Positions 7,755-16,350 of a stretch of 64,000 nucleotides of DNA are shown one piece after another. The DNA lies in assembly GCF_001514145.1 (NCBI RefSeq), contig NZ_KQ948657.1, forward strand, positions 186,001 through 250,000, in the 5' to 3' direction. Source of the DNA: Streptomyces canus. GTDB taxonomy: Bacteria > Actinomycetota > Actinomycetes > Streptomycetales > Streptomycetaceae. Positions within the stretch are counted from its first letter, which is position 1, and each line of letters opens with the position of its first letter. Under the pieces are notes generated by a model. That model searched no databases. It saw only the letters and a list, made by a program, of their open reading frames with translations, and was not told where the DNA came from. The translations under genes were made by a program, and so were the position numbers.

Positions 7755-8612
7755 TCAGACTCCGCCGGCCCCCGGGACGGGGAACGCGCCCGTCGCCCGC
7801 CGCGTGATCTCCCCGTACACCTCGGGGTCCGTCGTGTACTCGCCGAGGGCGACCGTCTTGCGGCTGCCGTGGTAGTCGCTGGAACCGGTGGTCAGCAGCC
7901 CCAGTTCCTTGGCGAGCCCGCGCAGCCGTACGCGCGTGTCCTCGTCGTGGTCCATGTGGTCGACCTCGATGCCGTCGAGCCCGGCGGCGGCCATCTCGGC
8001 GATCGCGGACTCCGGGACCGTGTGACCGCGCTTGCTCGCGCCGGGGTGGGCGAACACGGTGACCCCTCCGGCTCCCTTGACCAACCGGATCGCCTCGAAG
8101 GGGTCGGTCTCGTGCTTCTCCACGTAGGCCCGCCCGCCGTCGGCCAGCCAGTCGCCGGTGAAGGCGTCGTCGACGCTCGCGACGACCCCGAGCTCGACGA
8201 GCGCGGTGGCGACATGCGGCCGCCCGACGGACCCGTCACCGGCGATCCGTGCCACCTGCTCCCAGGTGACCGGCACGCCCAGCTCCTGAAGCCTGACCAC
8301 CATCGCGCGCGCTCGGGGCACCCGGTCGTCCCGCACCAGCTCCCGCTCGGCGAGCAGCGCCGGCTCCTCGGGATCGAAGAGGTAGGCCAGCATGTGCATG
8401 GACACCCCGCCGATCCGGCAGGACAGCTCGGCCCCGGTGACGAGGGTCAGTCCCACGGGCAGCGCGGCGATGGCCGCGTCGTACCCGCGGGTCGTGTCGT
8501 GATCGGTGAGGGCGACGACGTCCAGCCCGGCAGCGGCGGCATTCCGCACCAGCTCGGCGGGCGTGTCGGTCCCGTCGGAGGCCGTGGAGTGGCAGTGCAG
8601 ATCGATGCGCAC
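7755..8612 (-). CDS. PHP-domain metal-dependent phosphoesterase
   Basis: A 285-residue single-domain PHP protein. Metal-binding motifs appear in order: DLHCHSTASDGT (residues 4-15), LTDHDTTRGY, GAELSC, VFAHPG and the final SSDYHG. This order matches stand-alone PHP phosphoesterases such as E. coli YciV (RNase AM), which acts on 3',5'-bisphosphonucleotides and short RNA 5' ends. The exact substrate here is inferred. The start is GTG at 8612. Confidence 0.88.
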   Translation of the reverse strand: MRIDLHCHSTASDGTDTPAELVRNAAAAGLDVVALTDHDTTRGYDAAIAALPVGLTLVTGAELSCRIGGVSMHMLAYLFDPEEPALLAERELVRDDRVPRARAMVVRLQELGVPVTWEQVARIAGDGSVGRPHVATALVELGVVASVDDAFTGDWLADGGRAYVEKHETDPFEAIRLVKGAGGVTVFAHPGASKRGHTVPESAIAEMAAAGLDGIEVDHMDHDEDTRVRLRGLAKELGLLTTGSSDYHGSRKTVALGEYTTDPEVYGEITRRATGAFPVPGAGGV

Positions 8613-8714
8613 GACGCGGACTCCAGACGCTGACGGAACAGAAGAGGACGCTCAAGGATAACCAGATCATCCAGCTCCTCTGTCACACCCGCTACTAGGG
8701 TGCGCCCCCTACCG

Positions 8715-9356
8715 TCAGGGCTTCAGCAGTCGGGGCGACAGCGCCCCGCAGGGCACCAGTTCCACTTCCGCCCCCGCGTCCCGCAGGTCCGTGAGCACCA
8801 GCTCGTCGTACATCAGCAACCCGGACTGCTCGGGCCAGACGACCGCCCACACCCACAACCCGAGCGCCTCTCCCGCGAACACCGCCCGGTCGTCCGGCGC
8901 CCCTGCGACATGCCACAGCGGAGTCGGCCGGCCGGCGGCGAGCACCTTCGCCTGCGCCGGCTTCTCCACGCTCATGTACGGCCCCGGGTCCGGCCCGTCG
9001 ATGCCCGCGTAACGCGCCCCGAGCCCGACGCCGAGCTCCTCGGCCACGAGGATCAGCTCGCCGACACCCCCGAGCGGTCCGGGTCCCGTGCAGGCCACGG
9101 CCGTGGCGCGACCGCCGCTGCGGTCGTCACCGGCGCAGGCCACGCCCGTGAACAGCCAGCCGACCGGCAGCGGCCACGGCATCCACACCGGCACCTGCGT
9201 GCGATGCACCACGACATCGAGGGCCTCGACGCTGGGCGGGATCACGGGCTGCAGCGGATGCACGGTCCCGTGCACATCGCACTGCCAGGAATCGGAGAAG
9301 AGTCCGGGAGCCCTGACCCGGCCACCACACTTCGGGCAACTGGGTTCGCCCCTCAT
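8715..9356 (-). CDS. DUF6758-like zinc-ribbon protein
   Basis: A 213-residue soluble protein that opens with a zinc-ribbon-like CPKCGGRVRAP and a second C-x-V-H pair (WQCDVHGTVHPL). The remainder is Trp/Pro-rich (VPVWMPWPLPVGWLFTG) and highly conserved in actinomycetes. I believe it belongs to the family named DUF6758; no biochemical role is known. ATG at 9356 is chosen because the zinc ribbon starts there; a frame-open GTG at 9380 is the alternative. Confidence 0.7.
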   Translation of the reverse strand: MRGEPSCPKCGGRVRAPGLFSDSWQCDVHGTVHPLQPVIPPSVEALDVVVHRTQVPVWMPWPLPVGWLFTGVACAGDDRSGGRATAVACTGPGPLGGVGELILVAEELGVGLGARYAGIDGPDPGPYMSVEKPAQAKVLAAGRPTPLWHVAGAPDDRAVFAGEALGLWVWAVVWPEQSGLLMYDELVLTDLRDAGAEVELVPCGALSPRLLKP

Positions 9357-9445
9357 AGGGCCCCACGGTCCTACCCTCACTCCCTCACGTCAAGGACGAT
9401 CACCCGTCCGGACGGAAGCGGTTCACCAGGGCAAGTAGATGTAGC

Positions 9446-9475
9446 TTGCATTAATTAGCTCCTCTAACTTACTAT
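9446..9475 (+). promoter_or_regulatory. MFS promoter with inverted repeat in the spacer
   Basis: TTGCAT (9446-9451) and TACTAT (9470-9475), 18 bases apart, look like -35 and -10 boxes in an unusually A+T-rich patch. Between them AATTAG-N5-CTAACT (9453-9469) is a near-perfect inverted repeat, placed where a MarR- or TetR-type repressor would block RNA polymerase. Confidence 0.55.
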
Positions 9476-9512
9476 GTGCATATACCAACTATCTACGTCT
9501 GGATGGGAGCAC

Positions 9513-10751
9513 ATGATGGGAGCCAGTCAGGACCCCTTCGACGCGGGAGCGACCAGCCTCCTGCGCCAGCCCAAGGCAGTCTGGGCAACCGCCGGCGCGT
9601 CCGTCGTCGCCTTCATGGGCATCGGACTCGTGGACCCGATCCTGCCGTCGATCGCCCAGGGCCTGAACGCCACGGCGAGCCAGGTCTCCCTCCTGTTCAC
9701 CTCGTACTTCCTGATCACCGCGATCGCGATGCTGGTCACCGGCTTCGTCTCCAGCCGCATCGGCGGCAAGAAGACCCTGCTGCTCGGCCTCGCCCTCGTC
9801 GTGGTCTTCGCGGGGCTCGCGGGCACCTCGGGCTCGGTCCAGGAGCTGGTCGGCTTCCGGGCCGGCTGGGGACTGGGCAACGCCCTGTTCGTCTCCACGG
9901 CCCTCGCCGTCATCGTCGGCGCGGCGGCGGGCGGCAGCGCGGCGGCGATCCTGCTGTACGAGTCCGCGCTCGGCCTCGGCATGGCCTGCGGCCCGCTTCT
10001 GGGCGCGCTGCTCGGTGACGCCAGCTGGCGCTACCCGTTCTTCGGTACGGCCTTCCTGATGGCGATCGGCTTCCTGTGCATCACGGTGTTCCTGAAGGAG
10101 CAGCCCAAGCCGGCCCGAAAGACGTCCCTGCTCGACCCGATCAAGGCGCTCGGCCACGGCGGGCTCGCCTCGGCAGCGGTGTCGTCCTTCTTCTACAACT
10201 ACACGTTCTTCACCGTGCTGGCCTTCACCCCCTTCGTGCTCGACATGACCCCGTACAAGTCGGGTGCCGTGTTCTTCGCCTGGGGTGTCCTGCTCGCCGT
10301 CTTCTCGGTGTTCGCCGCGCCGCGCCTCCAGGAGAGGTTCGGTTCGCTCAAGGTGCTCGGCGGCTCACTCGTCCTGCTCGCGCTCGACGTGCTCGTTCTC
10401 GGCTACGGCAACCACACGGCGGCCATCGTCTGCACGATCCTGTCCGGCGCCTTCATCGGCGTGAACAACACCGTCTACACGGAGCTGGCGCTCGGCGTCT
10501 CGGATGCCCCGCGGCCCGTGGCGAGCGCGGGCTACAACTTCGTGCGCTGGTTCGCGGCGGCCGCGGCGCCCTACTTCGCACCGAAGATCGAGGAGTGGAC
10601 CGACATCCACATCCCCTTCGTGGTGGCGGCGGTGACGGCGGTGCTGGGCGCGCTCGTGGTCGTCGTACGGCGCAACGCGCTCACCCACGAGGCGGAGGAG
10701 CTGGAGCCGAGGCACGCGACCGAGGACAGTGTCACCGTCTTCGCCAACTGA
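9513..10751 (+). CDS. MFS transporter, probable drug efflux
   Basis: A 412-residue protein with twelve predicted membrane segments. The first segment reads AFMGIGLVDPILPSIAQGL, a common opening of drug:proton antiporters. The loop between segments 2 and 3 (SSRIGGKKTLLLG) is the MFS motif A region, and the segment-5 stretch ALGLGMACGPLLGALLG resembles antiporter motif C. ATG codons at 9513 and 9516 follow GGGAG at 9505-9509. The substrate is unknown. No regulator gene is adjacent, yet the promoter carries an operator-like repeat. Confidence 0.87.
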   Translation: MMGASQDPFDAGATSLLRQPKAVWATAGASVVAFMGIGLVDPILPSIAQGLNATASQVSLLFTSYFLITAIAMLVTGFVSSRIGGKKTLLLGLALVVVFAGLAGTSGSVQELVGFRAGWGLGNALFVSTALAVIVGAAAGGSAAAILLYESALGLGMACGPLLGALLGDASWRYPFFGTAFLMAIGFLCITVFLKEQPKPARKTSLLDPIKALGHGGLASAAVSSFFYNYTFFTVLAFTPFVLDMTPYKSGAVFFAWGVLLAVFSVFAAPRLQERFGSLKVLGGSLVLLALDVLVLGYGNHTAAIVCTILSGAFIGVNNTVYTELALGVSDAPRPVASAGYNFVRWFAAAAAPYFAPKIEEWTDIHIPFVVAAVTAVLGALVVVVRRNALTHEAEELEPRHATEDSVTVFAN

Positions 10752-10781
10752 CGGCTTCCGGCCACCACTTGGTGACCTTGC

Positions 10782-11366
10782 TCACTCCAGCGGGACGGAT
10801 TTCCGGGACGGATCCCTGAGGTCCGTCCCGTTCGTCAGCCAGCGCTCCTGCAGCGCCTGGGCGCCGTGGACGCGCTTCCAGGCGGCCTCGTTCGGCGTCA
10901 TGGGGAGCAACGGCAGGAAGTGGACCGGGTCGAGGGGCTCGTCGAGTTCCAGGTCCTCGACCAGTCCGCCCGGCTCGGCGACCAGGACCGAGGTGAACGG
11001 GGCGCCGGGCCAAAGGGGTTCACCCACGTCGAGTGAGGCGCCCGGAGCCACGACCACGCCCTCGACCTGCGGGGACGCGGCGAGCACGGCGAGCGGGCGG
11101 AGCACCTTGTCGGTATCGGTGAGCCCTGACCGTACGGACATCAGCAGTTCGGCGCGCGGGCCCTTGACCGGGTCGGCGAGCATCGCGGTGGGGTCGCCCA
11201 TCGGCTGGGCGGACATGCCGAGAGTGGCGTAGCGGACGACGTCCCCGTCACTGAAGCGGAGCACCTCGATGCGGTCCGTGCCGAGGAACGTGACCGCCGC
11301 GCGCGCGTCCGGCTCGCCCAGCGCGCTGCGCAACCGGGCCTCGACCAGAGGAAGAACATCTGCCAT
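10782..11366 (-). CDS. Suppressor-of-fused (SUFU) domain protein
   Basis: A 194-residue protein. The C-terminal signature VHFLPLLPMTPNEAAWKR with HGAQALQERW, plus the central PLAVLAA and GVVVAPGASL, fit the bacterial SUFU-domain family. Bacterial SUFU proteins are often found as immunity proteins or general housekeeping proteins; no toxin partner is visible here, so the function is open. ATG at 11366 is chosen as the first start before the conserved region. It is convergent with the MFS gene. Confidence 0.78.
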   Translation of the reverse strand: MADVLPLVEARLRSALGEPDARAAVTFLGTDRIEVLRFSDGDVVRYATLGMSAQPMGDPTAMLADPVKGPRAELLMSVRSGLTDTDKVLRPLAVLAASPQVEGVVVAPGASLDVGEPLWPGAPFTSVLVAEPGGLVEDLELDEPLDPVHFLPLLPMTPNEAAWKRVHGAQALQERWLTNGTDLRDPSRKSVPLE

Positions 11367-11850
11367 GCCGCGAGCATAGAACTCGTCAGTACCGGGCAAA
11401 GCAGCGCCTTGACACTTGGGTCGGCTGATAGTCTTGCCCGGTCGCCGGGGCAGCACGCAGAAGCGTCGCGCATCGAGTCCCGACGCCAGTGAGACTCCCT
11501 TACGGGATTGGATCGTCCCTTACGAGGGACCGGCCGGAGGAGGTGGGGCTGTCATGGATCGAAGTCGACCTGGTAGTACCACTCGTTCTTCCGGCCGCTG
11601 ATGCAGCTCTGTGACTTTCGGCAACCGCCGCCTTTCACGTTCGCGTCTTCGTGCGGAAGAGCACTTCGTTCGTTTTGCCTGATCTGTCTGATCTGCAGCA
11701 GTAGCTGAATCAGTAGCGAAGTTCGCCACCGCGATGGTGCGGTGCTCCCCGCTTTGTGGACGTGCCAAACACCCACAGCAGGACGTCCCCATTCCGGGTA
11801 GTTCCATCCCTCGCCGGCGCCCTTTGTTGCCCGTCACGAAGGAGCCTGCC
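11367..11850 (+). promoter_or_regulatory. corA leader region with small hairpins
   Basis: This 484-bp gap holds a TTGACA at 11409-11414 with TAGTCT at 11429-11434 (spacing short, so only a candidate promoter). Next come two direct copies of TCCCTTACG exactly 20 bases apart (11496-11504 and 11516-11524), each able to form a small hairpin; the second is a perfect 6-bp stem with a TACG loop. A strong ribosome site with a 15-codon ORF follows, and then 249 bases with a further 6-bp stem (11727-11732 with 11739-11744) before the corA start. The layout is that of a regulated leader. Confidence 0.55.
11554..11601 (+). CDS. Putative 15-residue leader peptide upstream of corA
   Basis: The ORF encodes MDRSRPGSTTRSSGR. 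Its ATG follows a full anti-SD match AGGAGGT at 11538-11544 with 9-base spacing, stronger than that of any nearby gene. Ten of the fifteen codons end in A or T, including CGA and AGT, which is very unlike the surrounding genes and suggests slow or regulated translation. Arg/Pro-containing leader peptides control Mg2+ transporter genes in enteric bacteria (mgtL, corL); a similar role here is an inference. Confidence 0.5.
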   Translation: MDRSRPGSTTRSSGR

Positions 11851-12969
11851 ATGTCGATGATCCGTGACCTGCGTGCCGCCGTGCGGCCGTCGCGCCCCTC
11901 GCTGCGCAAGGACACCGGCGCGTACGACGCGACGCGCGACCCCTCGACGCCCTCCGCCGTCGTCGACTGCGCCGTCTACCGCGACGGCCGGCGCGTGCAG
12001 ACCGACCAGCAGCTGAGCCCGCACGAGGCGATGCGCCAGGTGCGCCGCGACGGCGGGTTCGTCTGGATCGGTCTGCACGAGCCGAGCGAGGCCGAATTCT
12101 CCGGTATCGCCGGTGAGTTCGGACTGCACCCGCTCGCCGTCGAGGACGCCGTGCAGGCCCACCAGCGGCCCAAGCTGGAGCGCTACGACGACTCCCTGTT
12201 CACCGTCTTCAAGACCATCCACTACGTCGAGCACGACGAGCTCACCGCCAACAGCGAGATCGTCGAGACCGGCGAGGTCATGTGCTTCACCGGCCGGGAC
12301 TTCTTCATCACCGTCCGGCACGGCGGCCAGGGCTCGCTCAGGGCGCTGCGCCACCGGCTCCAGGACGACCCCGAACTGCTCGCCAAGGGCCCCTCGGCGG
12401 TGCTGCACTCGATCGCCGACCATGTCGTCGACGGCTATGTCGCGGTCGCCGACGCGGTGCAGGACGACATCGACGAGGTGGAGACCGAGGTGTTCACCCC
12501 GGGGCGCGGCGGCAAGGTCTCGCGCGGTGTCGACTCGGCGCGGATCTACCAGCTCAAGCGTGAGGTGCTGGAGTTCAAGCGGGCCGTCGCCCCGCTGCTG
12601 CGGCCCATGCAGCTGCTCAGCGAGCGGCCGATGCGGCTGGTCGACCCCGACATCCAGAAGTACTTCCGAGACGTCGCCGACCACCTCGCCCGCGTCCAGG
12701 AGCAGGTCCTGGGCTTCGACGAGCTCCTCAACTCGATCCTCCAGGCCAACCTCGCGCAGGCGTCCGTCGCCCAGAACGAGGACATGCGCAAGATCACGTC
12801 CTGGGCCGCGATCATCGCCGTACCGACGATGGTGTGCGGGGTCTACGGCATGAACTTCGACTACATGCCGGAGACCCACTGGAAGCTCGGCTATCCGGTG
12901 ATCATGGCGATCACCGGTGTCATCTGCCTGGGCATCCACCGCACCCTCAAGCGCAACGGCTGGCTCTAG
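11851..12969 (+). CDS. corA: CorA-type magnesium/divalent cation channel
   Basis: A 372-residue CorA-family protein. The N-terminal cytoplasmic funnel domain occupies about residues 1-300. Two C-terminal membrane helices follow, the first ending in the signature YGMNF (GVYGMNFDYMPE) and the second followed by the basic end LKRNGWL. The YGMNF loop is the selectivity filter of the homopentameric channel for Mg2+, Co2+ and Ni2+. ATG at 11851 has the site GAAGGAG at 11839-11845. The long structured leader implies post-transcriptional control. The unknown gene at 12980 follows after only 10 bases and is probably cotranscribed. Confidence 0.93.
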   Translation: MSMIRDLRAAVRPSRPSLRKDTGAYDATRDPSTPSAVVDCAVYRDGRRVQTDQQLSPHEAMRQVRRDGGFVWIGLHEPSEAEFSGIAGEFGLHPLAVEDAVQAHQRPKLERYDDSLFTVFKTIHYVEHDELTANSEIVETGEVMCFTGRDFFITVRHGGQGSLRALRHRLQDDPELLAKGPSAVLHSIADHVVDGYVAVADAVQDDIDEVETEVFTPGRGGKVSRGVDSARIYQLKREVLEFKRAVAPLLRPMQLLSERPMRLVDPDIQKYFRDVADHLARVQEQVLGFDELLNSILQANLAQASVAQNEDMRKITSWAAIIAVPTMVCGVYGMNFDYMPETHWKLGYPVIMAITGVICLGIHRTLKRNGWL

Positions 12970-12979
12970 GGTGGGCCCC

Positions 12980-13489
12980 ATGACAAGTGAGCTGCTCGAC
13001 CGGGCCCTCGTCGAGGAGGCCACGAAGAAGTCCGGCCTCATCTGGGTCGCGGGACCCGGCGGCCCGGCCCGCGCCCTGTGGCACGTGTGGCACGAAGGCG
13101 CCGCGTGCCTGGTCGGTGACGGGCCCGGAGAGCAGCCGCTGCCGGGGCTGACCGACGGGGGTGCCGCCGAGGTGACCGTCCGGAGCAAGGACAAGGGGGG
13201 CCGGCTGGTCTCGTGGACGGCGAGGGTCGTCGAGCTGGCGCCCGGATCCGAGGCGTGGGAGGCGGCCGTCGCCGAGCTCAAGGGGAAACGGCTGAACGCC
13301 CCCGACGGCGAGGCGATGACGGGCCGTTGGTCCCGCGAGTGCCGGGTACTGCGGCTCGAGCCGACGGGGATCACGGGTTCGCTCCCCGACGGCGACCTGG
13401 CCGAACCGCCGCTGCCGACACCGGCGACCACGCGTGAGCCGATCCCCGCGGGGCTTCCGCGGCTGCTGATGAAACGACGCAAACGCTAG
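12980..13489 (+). CDS. Hypothetical protein, possibly split-barrel fold
   Basis: A 169-residue cytoplasmic protein. The pattern GLIWVAGPGGPARALWHVWHEGAAC-like N-terminus, the middle TVRSKDKGGRLVSWTARVVEL, and the later GRWSRECRVLRLEP resemble pyridoxamine-phosphate-oxidase-like split barrels, but I see no clear cofactor motif. The tail is Pro-rich and ends LLMKRRKR. It follows corA by 10 bases and its stop overlaps by 4 bases the stop of the convergent lipoprotein gene, so no terminator separates them. Confidence 0.6.
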   Translation: MTSELLDRALVEEATKKSGLIWVAGPGGPARALWHVWHEGAACLVGDGPGEQPLPGLTDGGAAEVTVRSKDKGGRLVSWTARVVELAPGSEAWEAAVAELKGKRLNAPDGEAMTGRWSRECRVLRLEPTGITGSLPDGDLAEPPLPTPATTREPIPAGLPRLLMKRRKR

Positions 13490-14238
13490 GACGTCGGCAG
13501 CTGTTTGCCGTAGTCCACCGTCTCGTCCTTGCCCGGTTCGGTCAGGGAGAAGTTCTTGCCCCAGGCCGAGAAGGTCAGCGTGCCCGCGCCGCCCGCCCGG
13601 GCCAGGCGCAGAGGGTACGGCTTGCCCTCCAGGGAGACGTCCAGCGTGCCGCCGTCACCTTTGTCACCCGTGATGCGGATCGTGCGGGTACCCGCCTGCT
13701 CATGGTGGCCGTCGGTGTCCAGGCTGCCGTGCAGCGTCAGAAGTCCGTCGAGGAGAACGTCCTTGTCCGTGAAACCGCTGAACTTCTTGTACGCCGGGTC
13801 GCCCGACGGCACCTTCACGTACTTGCCGTCGAGCTTGTCGGCGGCCGCGTCCGAGTCCGAACCGTCGCCCTTGCCGTCCTCCTGGGTCCAGAAGTCCGCG
13901 TCGGCCTTCAGGTACAGCTCCTTGCCGATCCGCAGCAGCTGGAAGGTGGCCCCCTGCGCGGTGACCGATCCGGAGCCGCCGCCGGAGTTCAGGCGCATGT
14001 CGAGCCTGTACGTACGCCCGCTGGTGACGACGTTCCCCGACAGGCGCAGCGCGTCGGCGGACTCGGCGGCCGCCCGGGTCCTGGACTGGATCTGGTCGGC
14101 GGGCAGTTTGCCGACCCCGTTGGTGCCCTCGTCGGGGTCCTCGCTGCATCCTGTCAGCCCCGTTCCCGTCACGACCAGGGCGCACATCGCGCTCACCAGT
14201 ACGGCCCTGCGGGCACGGCCCTGGGGAATCGCAGTCAC
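13486..14238 (-). CDS. Secreted lipoprotein
   Basis: A 250-residue lipoprotein. The signal peptide MTAIPQGRARRAVLVSAMCA leads to the lipobox LTGC with Cys at residue 31. The mature part starts acidic (SEDPDEGTNG) and has a beta-rich body with TYRLDMRLNSGGG, LYLKADADFW and GKYVKVP. This resembles LppX/LprG-like or LolA-like lipid-binding folds, but that is an inference. The start is GTG at 14238. It sits between corA and the MgtE-like gene on the opposite strand. Confidence 0.75.
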   Translation of the reverse strand: MTAIPQGRARRAVLVSAMCALVVTGTGLTGCSEDPDEGTNGVGKLPADQIQSRTRAAAESADALRLSGNVVTSGRTYRLDMRLNSGGGSGSVTAQGATFQLLRIGKELYLKADADFWTQEDGKGDGSDSDAAADKLDGKYVKVPSGDPAYKKFSGFTDKDVLLDGLLTLHGSLDTDGHHEQAGTRTIRITGDKGDGGTLDVSLEGKPYPLRLARAGGAGTLTFSAWGKNFSLTEPGKDETVDYGKQLPTS

Positions 14239-14440
14239 AGGTGGGGCTGCCTTTCTGACGAGGGTCCTTCAGCGGCGTACGGCAGCGTACCGGGGCTCCG
14301 GGCCCCGGGCGGAGCCAGACCGTCCGGACCGCTCACCAGGGCGTATCCGATCGGTACGGGCTAGCCTTAAGCCCTCCCGAGCGGGCAATCCGGACAACGA
14401 ACGACGAACGAAGCACCCCGTACGCAAAGGAAGCACAGCC

Positions 14441-15718
14441 ATGGCAGCGGGCGCCCCCCGGATCTTCGTCTCGCACCTCGCCGGCGTCGCCGTCTTCGAT
14501 CCCAACGGCGACCAGGTCGGCCGCGTACGCGACCTCGTCGTCGTGCTGCGCGTCGGGCGCCGGCCGCCCCGCGTGCTCGGGCTGGTCGTCGAACTCTCCA
14601 CCCGGCGCCGCATCTTCCTGCCCATGACCCGGGTCACGAGCATCGAGTCCGGCCAGGTCATCACCACCGGCGTGCTCAACGTCCGGCGCTTCGAGCAACG
14701 GCCCACCGAGCGCCTGGTCTTCGGCGAACTCCTCGACCGGCGCGTCACGCTCGTGGAGACGGACGAACAGGTCACCGTCCTCGACGCGTCGGTGCACCAC
14801 CTGCCGGCCCGCCGGGACTGGGAGATCGACCGGGTCTTCGTGCGCAAGGGCGGCAAGGGCGGGGCGTTCAGGCGCAAGGGCGAGGCGCTGACCGTCGAGT
14901 GGTCCGCGGTCACCGGCTTCACGCTGGAGGAGCACGGACAGGGCGCCGAGAGCCTCCTCGCCACCTTCGAGCAGCTGCGCGCGGCCGACCTCGCCAACGT
15001 CCTGCACCACCTCTCCCCCAAGCGGCGCGCCGAGGTGGCCGCGGCTCTCGACGACGACCGCCTGGCCGACGTACTGGAAGAGCTCCCCGAGGACGACCAG
15101 ATCGAGATCCTCGGCAAGCTGAAGGAGGAGCGGGCCGCCGACGTCCTGGAGGCCATGGACCCCGACGACGCGGCCGACCTGCTGTCCGAGCTCCCGACGG
15201 AGGAGCAGGAGCGGCTGCTGAGCCTGATGCAGCCGGGGGACGCGGCCGACATGCGGCGCCTGATGGCGTACGAGGAGCACACGGCCGGCGGTCTGATGAC
15301 GACGGAACCGATCGTCCTGCGGCCGGACGCGACCGTCGCCGACGCGCTCGCCCGCGTCCGCAACGCCGACCTCTCCCCGGCCCTGGCCGCCCAGGTCTAT
15401 GTGTGCCGCGCGCCCGACGAGACACCGACCGGCAAGTACCTCGGCACGGTCCACTTCCAGCGGCTGCTGCGCGACCCGCCGTACACCCTCGTCAGCTCCA
15501 TGCTCGACGACGACCTGCAGGCCCTCGATCCGGACGCGACCCTGCCGGTCGTCGCCGGGTTCTTCGCGACGTACGACATGGTCGCGGCGCCCGTGGTCGA
15601 CGATTCGGGCTCGCTGCTCGGCGCGGTGACCGTGGACGACGTACTGGACCACATGCTGCCGGAGGACTGGCGGGAGACGGAGTTCGACTCCGAAGAGGGG
15701 ACCCCTCATGGTGCCTGA
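14441..15718 (+). CDS. MgtE cytosolic-domain protein (PRC-like, MgtE_N, CBS pair), no channel domain
   Basis: A 425-residue soluble protein. Residues about 1-150 form a PRC-barrel-like region (VFDPNGDQVGRVRDLVV; LDRRVTLVE). Residues about 165-280 are an MgtE_N superhelix with repeated acidic turns (RLADVLEELPEDDQIEIL, EAMDPDDAADLLSELP). Residues about 285-410 are a CBS pair (GGLMTTEPIVLRPDATV; VDDSGSLLGAVTVDDVLDHM). In MgtE channels these parts sense Mg2+ and gate the pore, but here the five-helix pore domain is absent. The next gene, a DUF1003 membrane protein, overlaps by 11 bases, so the two are probably made together. ATG at 14441 follows AAAGGAAG. Confidence 0.87.
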   Translation: MAAGAPRIFVSHLAGVAVFDPNGDQVGRVRDLVVVLRVGRRPPRVLGLVVELSTRRRIFLPMTRVTSIESGQVITTGVLNVRRFEQRPTERLVFGELLDRRVTLVETDEQVTVLDASVHHLPARRDWEIDRVFVRKGGKGGAFRRKGEALTVEWSAVTGFTLEEHGQGAESLLATFEQLRAADLANVLHHLSPKRRAEVAAALDDDRLADVLEELPEDDQIEILGKLKEERAADVLEAMDPDDAADLLSELPTEEQERLLSLMQPGDAADMRRLMAYEEHTAGGLMTTEPIVLRPDATVADALARVRNADLSPALAAQVYVCRAPDETPTGKYLGTVHFQRLLRDPPYTLVSSMLDDDLQALDPDATLPVVAGFFATYDMVAAPVVDDSGSLLGAVTVDDVLDHMLPEDWRETEFDSEEGTPHGA

Positions 15719-16307
15719 GCGCGAGACGTCGGCCCGTGAGCGCGGCCCGGCCGGGGCCACGGCGGCCACCCGCCCCCGCACCCGGCTCGACCAGCCCCGG
15801 GCGCCGCGCCGCCGGCTGCTGCCCGAATGGGACCCGGAGGCGTTCGGGCGGCTGTCGGAGCGGATCGCGCGGTTCCTGGGCACCGGGCGGTTCATCGTCT
15901 GGATGACGGTCGTCATCATCGCGTGGGTGCTGTGGAACATCTTCGCGCCCGGCGATCTGCGCTTCGACAACTACCCGTTCATCTTCCTCACCCTGATGCT
16001 GTCCCTCCAGGCCTCCTACGCGGCCCCGCTGATCCTGCTGGCACAGAACCGGCAGGACGACCGGGACCGGGTCAATCTCGAGCAGGACCGCAAGCAGAAC
16101 GAGCGGTCGATCGCGGACACCGAGTACCTGACCCGCGAGATCGCCGCCCTCAGGATCGGCCTCGGGGAGGTGGCGACCCGCGACTGGATCCGCTCGGAGC
16201 TCCAGGACCTGATGAAGGAGCTGGAGGCACGGCAGCACGACGGGCACGTCGTATTCCCGGCAGAACGGTCGGATCGGCCGCCGGGACGTGACGTAGACGA
16301 CCGTTGA
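15708..16307 (+). CDS. DUF1003 membrane protein
   Basis: A 199-residue protein. A Pro/Arg-rich cytoplasmic N-terminus (1-50) is followed by two membrane helices at about 63-82 (FIVWMTVVIIAWVLWNIF) and 90-110 (NYPFIFLTLMLSLQASYAAP), then a long charged helix (LAQNRQDDRDRVNLEQDR) likely to form a coiled coil. This matches the DUF1003 family, which has no assigned activity. The ATG lies inside the end of the MgtE-like gene (11-base overlap), indicating translational coupling and joint function. Confidence 0.87.
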   Translation: MVPERETSARERGPAGATAATRPRTRLDQPRAPRRRLLPEWDPEAFGRLSERIARFLGTGRFIVWMTVVIIAWVLWNIFAPGDLRFDNYPFIFLTLMLSLQASYAAPLILLAQNRQDDRDRVNLEQDRKQNERSIADTEYLTREIAALRIGLGEVATRDWIRSELQDLMKELEARQHDGHVVFPAERSDRPPGRDVDDR

Positions 16308-16337
16308 GAGCCGTACAGGGGTGCTTGTACGGCGCCG

Positions 16338-16343
16338 TACCAT
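16338..16343 (+). promoter_or_regulatory. Putative -10 of leaderless mrp mRNA
   Basis: TACCAT sits 7 bases before the mrp ATG at 16351, with no ribosome-binding site between. This predicts a transcript starting at or beside the ATG. Confidence 0.5.
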
Positions 16344-16350
16344 CGTCTGT

